DNA of 64,000 nucleotides from Micromonospora parva (GTDB taxonomy: Bacteria > Actinomycetota > Actinomycetes > Mycobacteriales > Micromonosporaceae), in the NCBI RefSeq assembly GCF_000718515.1, contig NZ_JNZS01000003.1, forward strand, positions 62,001-126,000, read 5' to 3'. Both the position numbers and the translations under genes were made by a program. A model generated the notes under the pieces. The model had not been told where the DNA came from and searched no databases. It was given only the letters and a program-made list of their open reading frames with translations. The first letter of the stretch is position 1, and each line of letters opens with the position of its first letter. Positions 10,001 through 17,322 of the stretch are shown here, one piece after another.

Positions 10001-11334
10001 GCAGGCACGGACACACAGTCGTGGTCGCGAGCGGTGACAGCAAGGGGGTTGTTCAGCTGTTCGACGTCAGCAGTGGGCAGCTTCGATGGCGGCAACAGAT
10101 CCGCGGCTGGATCCACGATCTGACGTTCGTCAAGGTGCGCGGCGTCAACCGGCTCGCACTGGCGCGCGAGGGCCTCACGATCCCCCTTTTCGACCCCCAA
10201 GACGGCACCAGTTCCGGTGCTCTGATCGGCCACTACTCCGACACGACCGTCCTGGCCACCGCCCAGGTCGCCGGCCGATCGGTGCTCGCGAGCGGTGGGC
10301 GCACCGGTTTCACCAGGCTGTGGGACTGCGATTGGTTGACCGATGCCATGACGGCTACCCACGCCGAGACGGCTGGGGTGGTGATCCGCGCGCTCCCGCC
10401 CAACGGTGGTCGATCGCTGATCGTGTGGCAGGACGGCACCGGCGTAACCACCGTCGGCGAGGTGGCCACCGGTGAACCGCTGGCCACGATCCCGGCGGGC
10501 CCCTTCGACGCGGTCACCGTACGTTCTGACCGCCGACGTAGCCTTCTCGGCCTGGTCGAAAGTGGGCACGTCCACGTGGTGGACGTCGACGGCCGGCGAC
10601 CCGCCATCAGCTTTCCCCTGCCCCGAATGACCGTCGCGAACCTGGCGCTCGACGAGTTCGGCGACGAGCTGGTCATGGCCGCCGGATCACCGACCGAGCC
10701 GGTCGTGGAAGTGTGGACGGGCAAGCCCAACTCCCGGACGTTCCGGCCGTCGGTCACGCTGCTGCCGATAAGTCAGACGCAGCCCAGGTACGGGCCGGCG
10801 GGTGCCCGGCTGACGCAGCTCATCCGAGTGGGCCAGCGAACGGTGGTCGTCGCGGCCAGCACGGAAGGGATCCTGCACTTCTGGGACGGCAGGAGCGGTG
10901 AAGTGCTCAAGCTGCACAGCCCCGCTTCCGACTACCACGACTTTCGACGCGTTGGCGCGGTAGCGACATACGAGACACCCAGGGGGGCGAGGCTTGTCAC
11001 GGCGTTCGAGTTGATCGAAATCGAGGCGACCCAGACCGGCCTGGAGATCAGACACGTCAGGGCTCTTCCGTACGACGCCGGCTATCCCACCGCCGTCAAT
11101 CTCGCCGAGGTGGCGGGTGAAATTCTCATCGTGATCGGCAACGACGCGGGCTGGGTCGGGGTCTGGCACTGGGAGTCCAAGCAGCTGTTGTGGCGGGTGT
11201 GGCAGGGCTACAAGCCGTCACATGTCGCGCTCTTCCCCGAGCCGACTGGCCGCTTGCGCCTGCTGGCGTCGGGGTCGGGACGGATCACGACGTACGACCT
11301 GAACTACCTGGCTGACGACCGGCCGGGCGCCTAG
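7060..11334 (+). CDS. Caspase-like / STAND NTPase / WD40 protein
   Basis: 1424 residues. The N-terminal 240 residues form a caspase-like (C14) protease with H85 in YWAGHGST and C134 in LLLIDACSAAGG. A STAND-type P-loop NTPase follows, with Walker A GSPGSGKS at 310-317 and Walker B MLDALDEA from about 407; the middle is helical. From about residue 787 to the end WD40-type repeats run (GHRGRVQAIAFG, GHSRGVEQLAFG, GHTGGVRGLAV, GHRDWVNSVVL). This architecture is typical of bacterial NLR/apoptosome-like conflict proteins: the propeller senses, NTP hydrolysis drives oligomerisation, and the protease is the effector. All three modules keep their key residues. The start has GAGGA upstream. It converges on the RiPP cluster with a 26-bp gap. 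Confidence 0.9.
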   Translation: MSAKEVAATGNGCIASVVIDEFDHVAPLRILRPAVAAVVAEFGRFGLTVDPFDLARDGSEPAIRRALGEWIPSSDALVVLYWAGHGSTHGDHLYLWSRETPMRPRDDNAVAGRTLGQLLAAKKVKQILLLIDACSAAGGVQDIAAAFRAELQRYTFADPRSKPSLAVIGSADHDQPAREAAFTTALALVLRDDTWWTENDRYVYTMDIVDAVTARFDELGLSQAPQHDMVGSVRLPNPHYNAVSLDGSVPTKQWRRRALSSRAAQHFVLKYRGIDLPADDGWHFAGRRDPLLAIVGWLRTRPNGMLVVTGSPGSGKSALLGRLAVLSDPYWRGVAVRAKAFDPECQDDTDPGVGAIDVGLHAKNKTLLDCLQDLADALDLPSPIGGWSFPGRLVAAVGRLRTPLTIMLDALDEAQAVDQWLIVTDLLRPLSELPFVKVMVGTRPHRANRDEAEEREALQARGLVEVLAPETVVQLDDDPGAVDAVAEYVRRRLLLEPGSAYRQDTPAAGIAAQTIAEHSGGVFLFGRLISSAVAHSGRIVDFTSAGGKQLLTGGVGEAFAADLQRYGDDARRVRELLLPLAWAQGHGLPRRQIWLTLANALRDRSRGADYRAADISWILAHAGAHIIESGEDEQTVYRLYHQSYNDHLRSHADVTAVQSTITSSLVALVHAGGRRWDEASPYLRRHLAAHAAAAGRLGELVADPHFLYHAEPLRLLQVLGTVDFTDHVLCRLYWRAADEMANASPVQRAALLQAVALRDEPTAVSLLDSPAGLPWKGLWSKGPSAHFHRRLPGHRGRVQAIAFGEADGRQIVATGGTDATIRIAESATGQYLRTLPGHSRGVEQLAFGSIAGQAVLASGSADGTVRLWNPATGERLHTISVNSAGVSSLAFCTLQGQTRLITGGAEGRLWIWDPASSTRIRELPGHTGGVRGLAVLDLTDGPILASAGGSDLTVRLWDLATGACTRVIKGHRDWVNSVVLGRHGHTVVVASGDSKGVVQLFDVSSGQLRWRQQIRGWIHDLTFVKVRGVNRLALAREGLTIPLFDPQDGTSSGALIGHYSDTTVLATAQVAGRSVLASGGRTGFTRLWDCDWLTDAMTATHAETAGVVIRALPPNGGRSLIVWQDGTGVTTVGEVATGEPLATIPAGPFDAVTVRSDRRRSLLGLVESGHVHVVDVDGRRPAISFPLPRMTVANLALDEFGDELVMAAGSPTEPVVEVWTGKPNSRTFRPSVTLLPISQTQPRYGPAGARLTQLIRVGQRTVVVAASTEGILHFWDGRSGEVLKLHSPASDYHDFRRVGAVATYETPRGARLVTAFELIEIEATQTGLEIRHVRALPYDAGYPTAVNLAEVAGEILIVIGNDAGWVGVWHWESKQLLWRVWQGYKPSHVALFPEPTGRLRLLASGSGRITTYDLNYLADDRPGA

Positions 11335-11360
11335 CGGGAATCCCCGGCCGGGCGGTCGGC

Positions 11361-13487
11361 TCACCGCGCCGGCTCGGCGGGGAGCCGATGCCGGCGGATC
11401 AGCCGCTGCCCGATGAAGGTGCGCCAGACCCGGTCCGCGACTGTCGGTTCGACGATCCAGAGCCGACGCTGCGCCTCGGCGAGGGTGAGCGGCGCGCTGA
11501 AGAGGTCCAGGAACAGCCGGCTGCTGCGGTTGAGTGCGAACACCTGACCGTCGATCCGGCGGAACAGGTGCCGGTCGGCCGGCAGCTCGCCGGGGACGCC
11601 GTCCTGCTCGTCGGAGCGGATCCGCCGGTACGCCTCCCAGACCTGTTCGTCGTCGCGGTCGACGAAGGAGCCGTTGGCGAGGAACTCGGTCTGGTCGTCG
11701 GTGTCGTGCCGGACCCGGTCGTTGGCGAGGACGCCACGCACCGCAGTGCCGTACCGGTCGTGGTAGAAGAACGTGTGCGGGGTGTCGGTGCTGCCCAGCC
11801 ACGGGCGGTGGTAGTGCCCCGGGTTCAGGCCCGCCTTGGCCTGGGCGACCTCGGCCTGGGCCGCCTCGGTCACCGGCTCGTCGTACTTGAGCATCCGGAC
11901 GATGTCGGAGCCTTCCACCGGCCGCACGTTGGTGATGCCGAACCGTTCGGGTTCCTTGGCGACGATGGCGCCCGGGGTGAGCATGAAGTCACCGAGCCCG
12001 CCGAGGGTCCACAGGTCCGGGTTGTCGCGCAGGAAGGTGACGCTGTCCAGCGCCTCTTCGCGGGTCTCGGTGGGGAAACCGGTGAAGCCCATCATCTGCA
12101 CGCCGATGTTGGCCTTGGTCATCGCGGTCATGGTGCGGCGTACCTGTTCGGGTTTGGTGCCCTTGTCGATCAGGTCGAGGATGCGTTGGTTACCGGACTC
12201 GAAGCCGACCGAGATGGCCACGCAGCCGCTGCGCCGCAGCAGTTCGCAGCGCTCGTCGGACCAGTACTTCTCCAGCCGGATCTCAGCACCCCAGCGGAAG
12301 TCCAGCCCTCGCTCGACGACCTGCTCGGCGAAGCGCAGGATGGTCGCGGGGGCGAGCACGTCGACGGAGAAGTAGATGAACTTGGCGAACTTCGACAGCT
12401 CGGTGACGTCCGCGACCATGGTGGCCACCGTGTCCTGCCGCCATGGGCTGGTGGGGCCGTCGGTGTTCAGTCCGTAGTCGCAGAACGTGCACTTGTTCCA
12501 GTAGCAGCCCCGGGTCGGCGAGTAGTAGACGAACCGCTCCGGGCTGAGGTAGAGGTCCCAGGGCAGGCCGGAGAAGTCCGGCACCGGCACCTGCGCCAGG
12601 CGTTCGTAGCGCAGCGGCAGGTGACGTTGGCGGCCGTACTTGGGGTGCAGCCGGACGTTGGGGTGCCCGGCCGGCAGGGTGCCGGCCGCCACCGCGTCCA
12701 GGATCTCCGTGTACGCGCTCTCCCCCTCGCCGACCACTATCGCGTCGAAGTCGGCGAGCACCTGGAAGACGTACTCGGGTTTGCTGGCGCACTTCCAGAC
12801 GTCGGAGATCTCCGTGCCCCCCGCGATGAGGAAGACGTCCGGGCAGGCCTGCCGGACGAGTCGGGCGATCCACAGCGCGAACGGCAGCTGCCACTGGTAG
12901 GTGGCGCTGATGCCGATCACCTGGTGCCCGCCCGCGGCGAGCCGTGGAATCAGCACGTCCTCGTAGTACGGCAGGAAGGGCCGGTTGAGCCGGGCGAGCA
13001 GCGCTTCGTCGGTCAGCGCGGCCACCGAACCGATCGAGATCATCGGCGGTGGGTGCAGCCGGAAGCCGGCGTGGAACTGCCCGGGAAACCCGACCGAGCC
13101 GAGCGCGTCCATCCAGGAGATCACGCCCTCGACGGCGTCCTGGTAGTGCCGGTAGTCGTAGAACAGGGTCGGATCCTGCAGCACGCCGATCGACCGACGC
13201 AGCCGCTCCGGATCCGGGTCGGGCAGGCCGAGCTGGTTGGCCCGGGCCATCAGCGCGTCCGGGCCGCTCAGGTCGTCGATCGAGAGCCGGGACAGTTCCC
13301 GCCGCAGCCAGTCGTACGCCGACGGTGTGTACGAGTGGTGGAACGCCTCGATGTTGGCGTCGATGATCTCCGCCGGCTGGTGCCCCTGGGCCCGGGCGTA
13401 CGAGTCGAGGTAGTTCAGGGAGTGGTATCCCGAGGTGGGATCGGTCAGCGGGGGGTAGATCAGTGCCGCCTTCACCGTGCCGCTCAT
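11361..13487 (-). CDS. B12-binding radical SAM RiPP maturase
   Basis: 708 residues from the ATG at 13487, whose GGAGG overlaps the upstream TGA stop. An N-terminal Rossmann-like cobalamin-binding region (GHQVIGISATYQW, FLIAGGTEISD) precedes a radical SAM core. The cluster-binding cysteines are C328, C333 and C336 (GCYWNKCTFCDYG), spaced C-x4-C-x2-C instead of the usual C-x3-C-x2-C. A small helical domain closes the protein. B12-dependent radical SAM enzymes in RiPP clusters usually methylate unactivated carbons; others epimerise or couple residues. It is the last gene of the precursor-YcaO-TfuA operon, so the precursor peptides are the expected substrates. Frame upstream of 13487 runs through TfuA DNA and is not used. 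Confidence 0.88.
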   Translation of the reverse strand: MSGTVKAALIYPPLTDPTSGYHSLNYLDSYARAQGHQPAEIIDANIEAFHHSYTPSAYDWLRRELSRLSIDDLSGPDALMARANQLGLPDPDPERLRRSIGVLQDPTLFYDYRHYQDAVEGVISWMDALGSVGFPGQFHAGFRLHPPPMISIGSVAALTDEALLARLNRPFLPYYEDVLIPRLAAGGHQVIGISATYQWQLPFALWIARLVRQACPDVFLIAGGTEISDVWKCASKPEYVFQVLADFDAIVVGEGESAYTEILDAVAAGTLPAGHPNVRLHPKYGRQRHLPLRYERLAQVPVPDFSGLPWDLYLSPERFVYYSPTRGCYWNKCTFCDYGLNTDGPTSPWRQDTVATMVADVTELSKFAKFIYFSVDVLAPATILRFAEQVVERGLDFRWGAEIRLEKYWSDERCELLRRSGCVAISVGFESGNQRILDLIDKGTKPEQVRRTMTAMTKANIGVQMMGFTGFPTETREEALDSVTFLRDNPDLWTLGGLGDFMLTPGAIVAKEPERFGITNVRPVEGSDIVRMLKYDEPVTEAAQAEVAQAKAGLNPGHYHRPWLGSTDTPHTFFYHDRYGTAVRGVLANDRVRHDTDDQTEFLANGSFVDRDDEQVWEAYRRIRSDEQDGVPGELPADRHLFRRIDGQVFALNRSSRLFLDLFSAPLTLAEAQRRLWIVEPTVADRVWRTFIGQRLIRRHRLPAEPAR

Positions 13488-13497
13488 CGACGCCTCC

Positions 13498-14895
13498 TCA
13501 GCCGACCCGGGCCGCTGGACCGGCCAGGGTGCCCTCCTGCGCCCGCGTGCCCACGGTGGGCAGTCGCGGGGAACCGAACGCCTTGACGTACGCGACCAAC
13601 GGTTCGGCGGCGTACCGGAACGCCGCGAGGTCGACGAAGCCCCGGTCCCACGCCGCCGCTTCCATCTCGTCGACGGCACAGCCCCACAGCCGGGCGAAAC
13701 ACGCGTCGACGATCTCGGTGCGGAAGTGCAGCCGACCACCCGGGCGGCGACGCCCCGTGGTCCGCGGGACGAGCGTCTCGTTCAGCGACGCCGCGGTTGC
13801 CGCGACCTGCCGCGCCGCGGTGAGCAACGCGGGGGTACGCAGCGGCGCCGCGACCATCCACAGCGCCAGGCTGCGGTACGGCGTGGTGCCGAACGCGCGC
13901 ACCAGCACCCGCAGCACCGCCTCGCGGTCGTCGAGATCCCGTTCCCGGTCGGTCAACCAGTCCCACCCGCTCGCCGGGGCACCGGTCAGCCCGCGTCGGC
14001 GGGCCACCTCGCTGGCGCGTTCCTCGACCGCCGGGTCGGTGATGTCGACCTCGGCCAGCCCGGCCAGCACTCCCCGCCGGTGCCAGGTCGGCGACTCGGG
14101 ATGCAGCAGCATCAGTACCGCGGCGGCCTCCCGGTCGCTGGTCCAGTGACCGCCGACCGATTCGCCGGCGAACCGGGAGCGCCAGCTGTCGAGAAAGCGG
14201 GTGTGCAGGTTGTCGATCGGTTGGTCGCCGGGGTGCGCCGGGCACAGCTCGGGGGCGTTGTCCGCCGCCATCGACAGCAGCAGCCGCGCGTCGGCGCCCT
14301 TGGCGTCGCTGGGGTCCTGCCGGTGCCATGTGAGGAACCGGTCCACCACGTCTTTCGCCTCGGGTGGCGCGCTGCGTTCCAGCGCTCGGTACGACCGTCG
14401 GCGGAAGGGCAGGTCCCGGCCGATGTTCAGCAGCAGCACCGCCTCGGTGTCGCTGAGCACGCCGGCCGCGACGGCGCGGCGCAGCGCGACCCGGATGTTC
14501 ACCAGCGGAACGCTCAGGGCGCGGTGGCCGTCCTCGGCGGGGCCGTGCACTACGGCCACCTCGTCGTCGCCCGTGACGACCCCGTCGCGGTAGAGCTGGA
14601 AGACCTCGCCCACGCCACGCATGCCGAACGGCCACAGCTCGGCGGCGCGCAGTGCGCCCATGCTGGCCGCGCCGGCCACTGTCACGCCACGGTCGAGCAG
14701 GTCGAGGATCTCCCGGTGGCGGACCGGCGGGTGTTGCAGGAAGAACCCGTCGATGACGAGGACCCGGTCGCCCGGGGCGACGTCCAGGCGGAGCAGGTCG
14801 CCGTGCGCGACGGGGGGCAGCACCACCGCGTCGGGCAGCAGCCGACCGACCTCGTCGGCGGGCAGGCTCGGGCCGATGAAGACGACGTCAGTCAC
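13498..14895 (-). CDS. TfuA-like YcaO partner protein
   Basis: 465 residues from a GTG that overlaps the YcaO stop by 8 bp. The first 130 residues match the TfuA domain: VIDGFFLQHPPVRH (47-60) and GAASMGALRAAEL (75-87), then GMRGVGEVF and YRDG. The remaining ~330 residues are helical and unassigned, longer than minimal TfuA proteins. In known systems TfuA works with a YcaO enzyme to convert a backbone amide to a thioamide (methyl-coenzyme M reductase glycine, thioviridamide- and thiovarsolin-type peptides), probably by supplying sulfur. Its tight coupling to the stand-alone YcaO points to the same job on a precursor here. Confidence 0.88.
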   Translation of the reverse strand: MTDVVFIGPSLPADEVGRLLPDAVVLPPVAHGDLLRLDVAPGDRVLVIDGFFLQHPPVRHREILDLLDRGVTVAGAASMGALRAAELWPFGMRGVGEVFQLYRDGVVTGDDEVAVVHGPAEDGHRALSVPLVNIRVALRRAVAAGVLSDTEAVLLLNIGRDLPFRRRSYRALERSAPPEAKDVVDRFLTWHRQDPSDAKGADARLLLSMAADNAPELCPAHPGDQPIDNLHTRFLDSWRSRFAGESVGGHWTSDREAAAVLMLLHPESPTWHRRGVLAGLAEVDITDPAVEERASEVARRRGLTGAPASGWDWLTDRERDLDDREAVLRVLVRAFGTTPYRSLALWMVAAPLRTPALLTAARQVAATAASLNETLVPRTTGRRRPGGRLHFRTEIVDACFARLWGCAVDEMEAAAWDRGFVDLAAFRYAAEPLVAYVKAFGSPRLPTVGTRAQEGTLAGPAARVG

Positions 14896-16054
14896 GGGGC
14901 ACCCCCGGTCGGGTACTCAGCGCCCGCTCGTCGAACATCCGTAGGCCGGGGGCGAACACCTTGCTCACCGCGATGCCGATGTCGTCGTGGGTCAGGTCGA
15001 CGCTGAACGGCTCGACGCCGGTGACCCGCTGCACCCGGGACGCCAGCTCGCGCAGCACCTGGGTCACGTCCCCGACCGGTGGTGGATTCCGGCGGACCGG
15101 CCGGACTGGCCGGTCGACGGTGGGCGGCGGCACCGGCGGCGCGCCGACATCGTGGTACGCGGTGGCGTCGATGTCGTCGCGGGCTCCGGAGACCATGACG
15201 AGGCGCGACTGTGCCGCCTCCGCCATGGCTCGACCGACGGCGATCTCCGGGTCCACGTGGCAGCCGAAGCCGCCGAAGGTGACCGGCAGGTCCTCCGACC
15301 AGATCGAGGCGGCGTAGCAGGGCACGTCGACGGCGTTGGTGATGTCGCAGACCTCCACCCAGCAACCGGCGCGTACCAGCGCGTCGTGCACCGTGCGGGT
15401 CATCGCGTTGGTGGCGGTGCCCGGGTCGGCGTAGGTGCGCTCGGCCAGCGGCGCGGTGCAGTACGGGGCGATGCAGTCGCGTTCGACGACCTCCAGCAGG
15501 GCGTGCAGGCTGGCCTCGGCGAAGGTGTTCCCGGTGGCCAGCCCGTTGCTGCTGGGGGTGAACAGGGCGCGGTCCCAGCCACGCCGGATGGTGAAGTCCA
15601 GTTCGATGGTGGCGCGCGGCACCAGGCAGTGCGCCCCGGTCACCAGCCCACGGCCGGCCACCCAGTCGAGTTCGACGGCGGGGGTCACTGGTGACCGTTC
15701 CGCCAGGTGCAGCCACCGGACGTCGTAGGGCAGGTCGAGCGCCTCGGCCGGGGACCGGACGACGGTCCCCGGCCGGAGGTTCTCGGCATGCCAGGACTCG
15801 ATGCTCTCCATGACCGCGCTGACCCGGGCCTGCATCGCCGTGGCGCCGGTGCCGACGCTCACCGCCATGGTGGCTCCCACCGGCCGGTAGGCGACGTGCA
15901 CCGGTAGGCCGATCTCGTCGAGCCGGGTGATGTCGGCGACCCGGGTGATCCGGAACCGGTCGAGCAGGTGTCCGACCCGCTCCCAGGTCTGCTCCACGGT
16001 GGCCGTCCGGTAGGTGCCGGATCGAAAGGCGATGGTCTCGGTCGTGTCAGTCAT
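14888..16054 (-). CDS. Stand-alone YcaO (TfuA-associated type)
   Basis: 388 residues. ATP/Mg-binding features of YcaO enzymes are visible: S79-x3-E83-x2-E86 (SAVMESIESW), the SSNGLATGNT glycine-rich loop (168-177) and the E188-x2-E191 pair in LLEVVERD. YcaO enzymes phosphorylate a peptide amide oxygen to allow attack by a nucleophile. Paired with TfuA the usual outcome is a thioamide; without TfuA it is an azoline or amidine. It lacks a fused E1-like partner and a proline-rich C-terminus, unlike the second YcaO of this cluster at 25.7-27.9 kb. The start ATG has GGGAG upstream, 28 bp after the precursor stop, and its 3' end overlaps tfuA. Confidence 0.92.
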   Translation of the reverse strand: MTDTTETIAFRSGTYRTATVEQTWERVGHLLDRFRITRVADITRLDEIGLPVHVAYRPVGATMAVSVGTGATAMQARVSAVMESIESWHAENLRPGTVVRSPAEALDLPYDVRWLHLAERSPVTPAVELDWVAGRGLVTGAHCLVPRATIELDFTIRRGWDRALFTPSSNGLATGNTFAEASLHALLEVVERDCIAPYCTAPLAERTYADPGTATNAMTRTVHDALVRAGCWVEVCDITNAVDVPCYAASIWSEDLPVTFGGFGCHVDPEIAVGRAMAEAAQSRLVMVSGARDDIDATAYHDVGAPPVPPPTVDRPVRPVRRNPPPVGDVTQVLRELASRVQRVTGVEPFSVDLTHDDIGIAVSKVFAPGLRMFDERALSTRPGVPRD

Positions 16055-16081
16055 CGAGGCTCCCGGCGGGGGGTAGGGAAC

Positions 16082-16456
16082 TCAGAGGATGAGGACGGCG
16101 ATAATGTTGACGTTGTTGTCGGCGATGGGGGCCACGCCGCCGGCGACCGTCTCCAGCTCGGCCTCGGTGAGCTCGTTGAGGTCGACCAGCGGCACCTCGG
16201 GCACGTGCAGGATGTGCAGGCCGGGCGTGCCGGCCCAGTCGGCGACGATCTGGTCCTTGGTGTAGAGCGTGGCGGGCTGGGCGCGGTCGACCTCGACCCG
16301 GGCGCCGGGGGTGACCGGCAGGCCGGCCGCGGTCGCGTAGCCGGTCGGGTCGGCGAGCAGGCGCTGCAGTTCCTCGTCGCTGCGCCACACTGCGGTGACC
16401 AGTTCCGAGTATTTGGTCACGAACCTCGCGCCATATTCCTGTTCGTCGTTGCTCAT
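16082..16456 (-). CDS. NHLP-type RiPP precursor 1 (Cys/Ser/Thr-free core)
   Basis: 124 residues from the ATG at 16456, with AGGAAAGGA upstream; in-frame codons further upstream lack a ribosome site. The leader is of the nitrile-hydratase-alpha type: a helical N-terminus (GARFVTKYSELVTAVW), LLADPTGYATAAGL, and HILHVPEVP before an acidic LTEAELETVAGG. A double-Gly cleavage site leaves the 17-residue core VAPIADNNVNIIAVLIL. The core has no Cys, Ser or Thr, so it cannot be cyclodehydrated to azoles or dehydrated. Its Val/Ile/Asn composition resembles proteusin cores and suits backbone thioamidation (YcaO/TfuA) or radical SAM methylation or epimerisation. It lies 147 bp after precursor 2 and just before ycaO. 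Confidence 0.9.
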   Translation of the reverse strand: MSNDEQEYGARFVTKYSELVTAVWRSDEELQRLLADPTGYATAAGLPVTPGARVEVDRAQPATLYTKDQIVADWAGTPGLHILHVPEVPLVDLNELTEAELETVAGGVAPIADNNVNIIAVLIL

Positions 16457-16603
16457 CGTTCGGTCCTTTCCTCGGGTGGCTGCAAGACGGGGTGTGATCG
16501 TCGTGGCGAGAACGCTACGAAGATCGAGCTTCGACAATCAATGTTTCTCGGCTGTCTGCCATCAGAATCTGCCGTGGCGGAGAATGGGCGGCAGACTTCG
16601 GTG

Positions 16604-16966
16604 TCAGGTGCAGCAGCACGGGCAACAGCAGGCGCAGCTGGGGTCCAGGCCGGCGACGACGCTGTCCAGTTCGTCCTCGGCCAATTCCGCCTGAGCCACC
16701 GGCAACAGCGACGGCACGAAGAGCACGAACGTGCCGGTGCTGCCGGCCTGTTGCCAGGACTCGACCTGCACCTCCAGGTCCGGATCGGCGTCGGTGATGT
16801 CCCGGACGACCCGGACCTGCACGTCCTCGGACAGTTGGAGCCCGTAGCCGGCGAGGAAGCCGCGCGGGTCGCGGTCGAGCGCCTGCTCCTTGGCCGGGTC
16901 GGCCCAGACGTCGGCGACCAGCCGGCTGTACGCGGCCACGAAGACCGCTCGATCGACAGGTGTCAC
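16604..16966 (-). CDS. NHLP-type RiPP precursor 2 (cysteine-ladder core)
   Basis: 120 residues from a GTG at 16966 preceded by GGGAG with 6-bp spacing; this start removes about 30 unlikely upstream codons. The leader is again nitrile-hydratase-alpha-like (FVAAYSRLVADVWADP, DPRGFLAGYGL, TFVLFVPSLLP) and ends AEDELDSVVAG. The probable core is LDPSCACCCPCCCT, with seven Cys, one Ser and one Thr among 14 residues, ideal for a heterocyclase plus azoline oxidase to make a polythiazole peptide. The leader lacks the GG of precursor 1 and has AG instead, so the exact cleavage point is uncertain. It is the first gene of the maturation operon and lies across a 356-bp divergent region from the MerR regulator. 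Confidence 0.88.
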   Translation of the reverse strand: MTPVDRAVFVAAYSRLVADVWADPAKEQALDRDPRGFLAGYGLQLSEDVQVRVVRDITDADPDLEVQVESWQQAGSTGTFVLFVPSLLPVAQAELAEDELDSVVAGLDPSCACCCPCCCT

Positions 16967-17322
16967 ACCCTGCTCCCTTCGATGGTCGGCCGCCGATGGC
17001 GGCGACAGGCAGCGCGGGAGGGTCCGGGCCGCCGGTTTCGCTTCATCGTGGGTCACCGGTGGATCCGGTCGGCTCAGCGAGCGGGAATTTCACCGAATGT
17101 GGCCGCGAAAAGGTCGCGCTGCGGCGAAAGCCGGGTAATTGGGAATCAGCGAGTTGCGGCGGATGGTGATCCTAATGATTGTCACCACTGTGGACAAGTA
17201 GTAATTCCTCGCCTTTCACCCGCCCGGTGCCCGCACTTACGCTGCGAGCGGCGGACCGCCCAGCGTGACAGCGGTTCGACGGGGTTGCCGTGTTCCGTCA
17301 CCGAGTGCTGCCGGAGGCCACC
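16967..17322. promoter_or_regulatory. Divergent control region of precursor operon and merR
   Basis: 356 bases between the precursor 2 start and the MerR-like start, with an AT-richer stretch at about 17080-17215 that stands out against the cluster. No gene is seen. It should hold the promoter of the precursor-ycaO-tfuA-rSAM operon (leftward) and that of the regulator (rightward). Confidence 0.65.
17179..17197. promoter_or_regulatory. Candidate MerR operator palindrome
   Basis: A 19-bp imperfect palindrome, TTGTCACCACTGTGGACAA, with 7 of 9 base pairs symmetric about the central C. It lies in the AT-richer divergent region about 125 bp upstream of the MerR-like gene. MerR regulators bind long palindromes placed between promoter elements, so the adjacent regulator is the obvious candidate ligand. 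That link is inference. Confidence 0.4.

Noticed and set aside
11388-13586. Long plus-strand open frame (732 codons)
   Set aside because: It lies antisense to the radical SAM gene and its translation is rich in repeated Arg/Val/Gly/His without family features; high GC creates such mirror frames.
13488-13739. Possible N-terminal extension of the radical SAM protein
   Set aside because: It runs inside tfuA in another frame; the ATG at 13487 has a GGAGG at the right distance.
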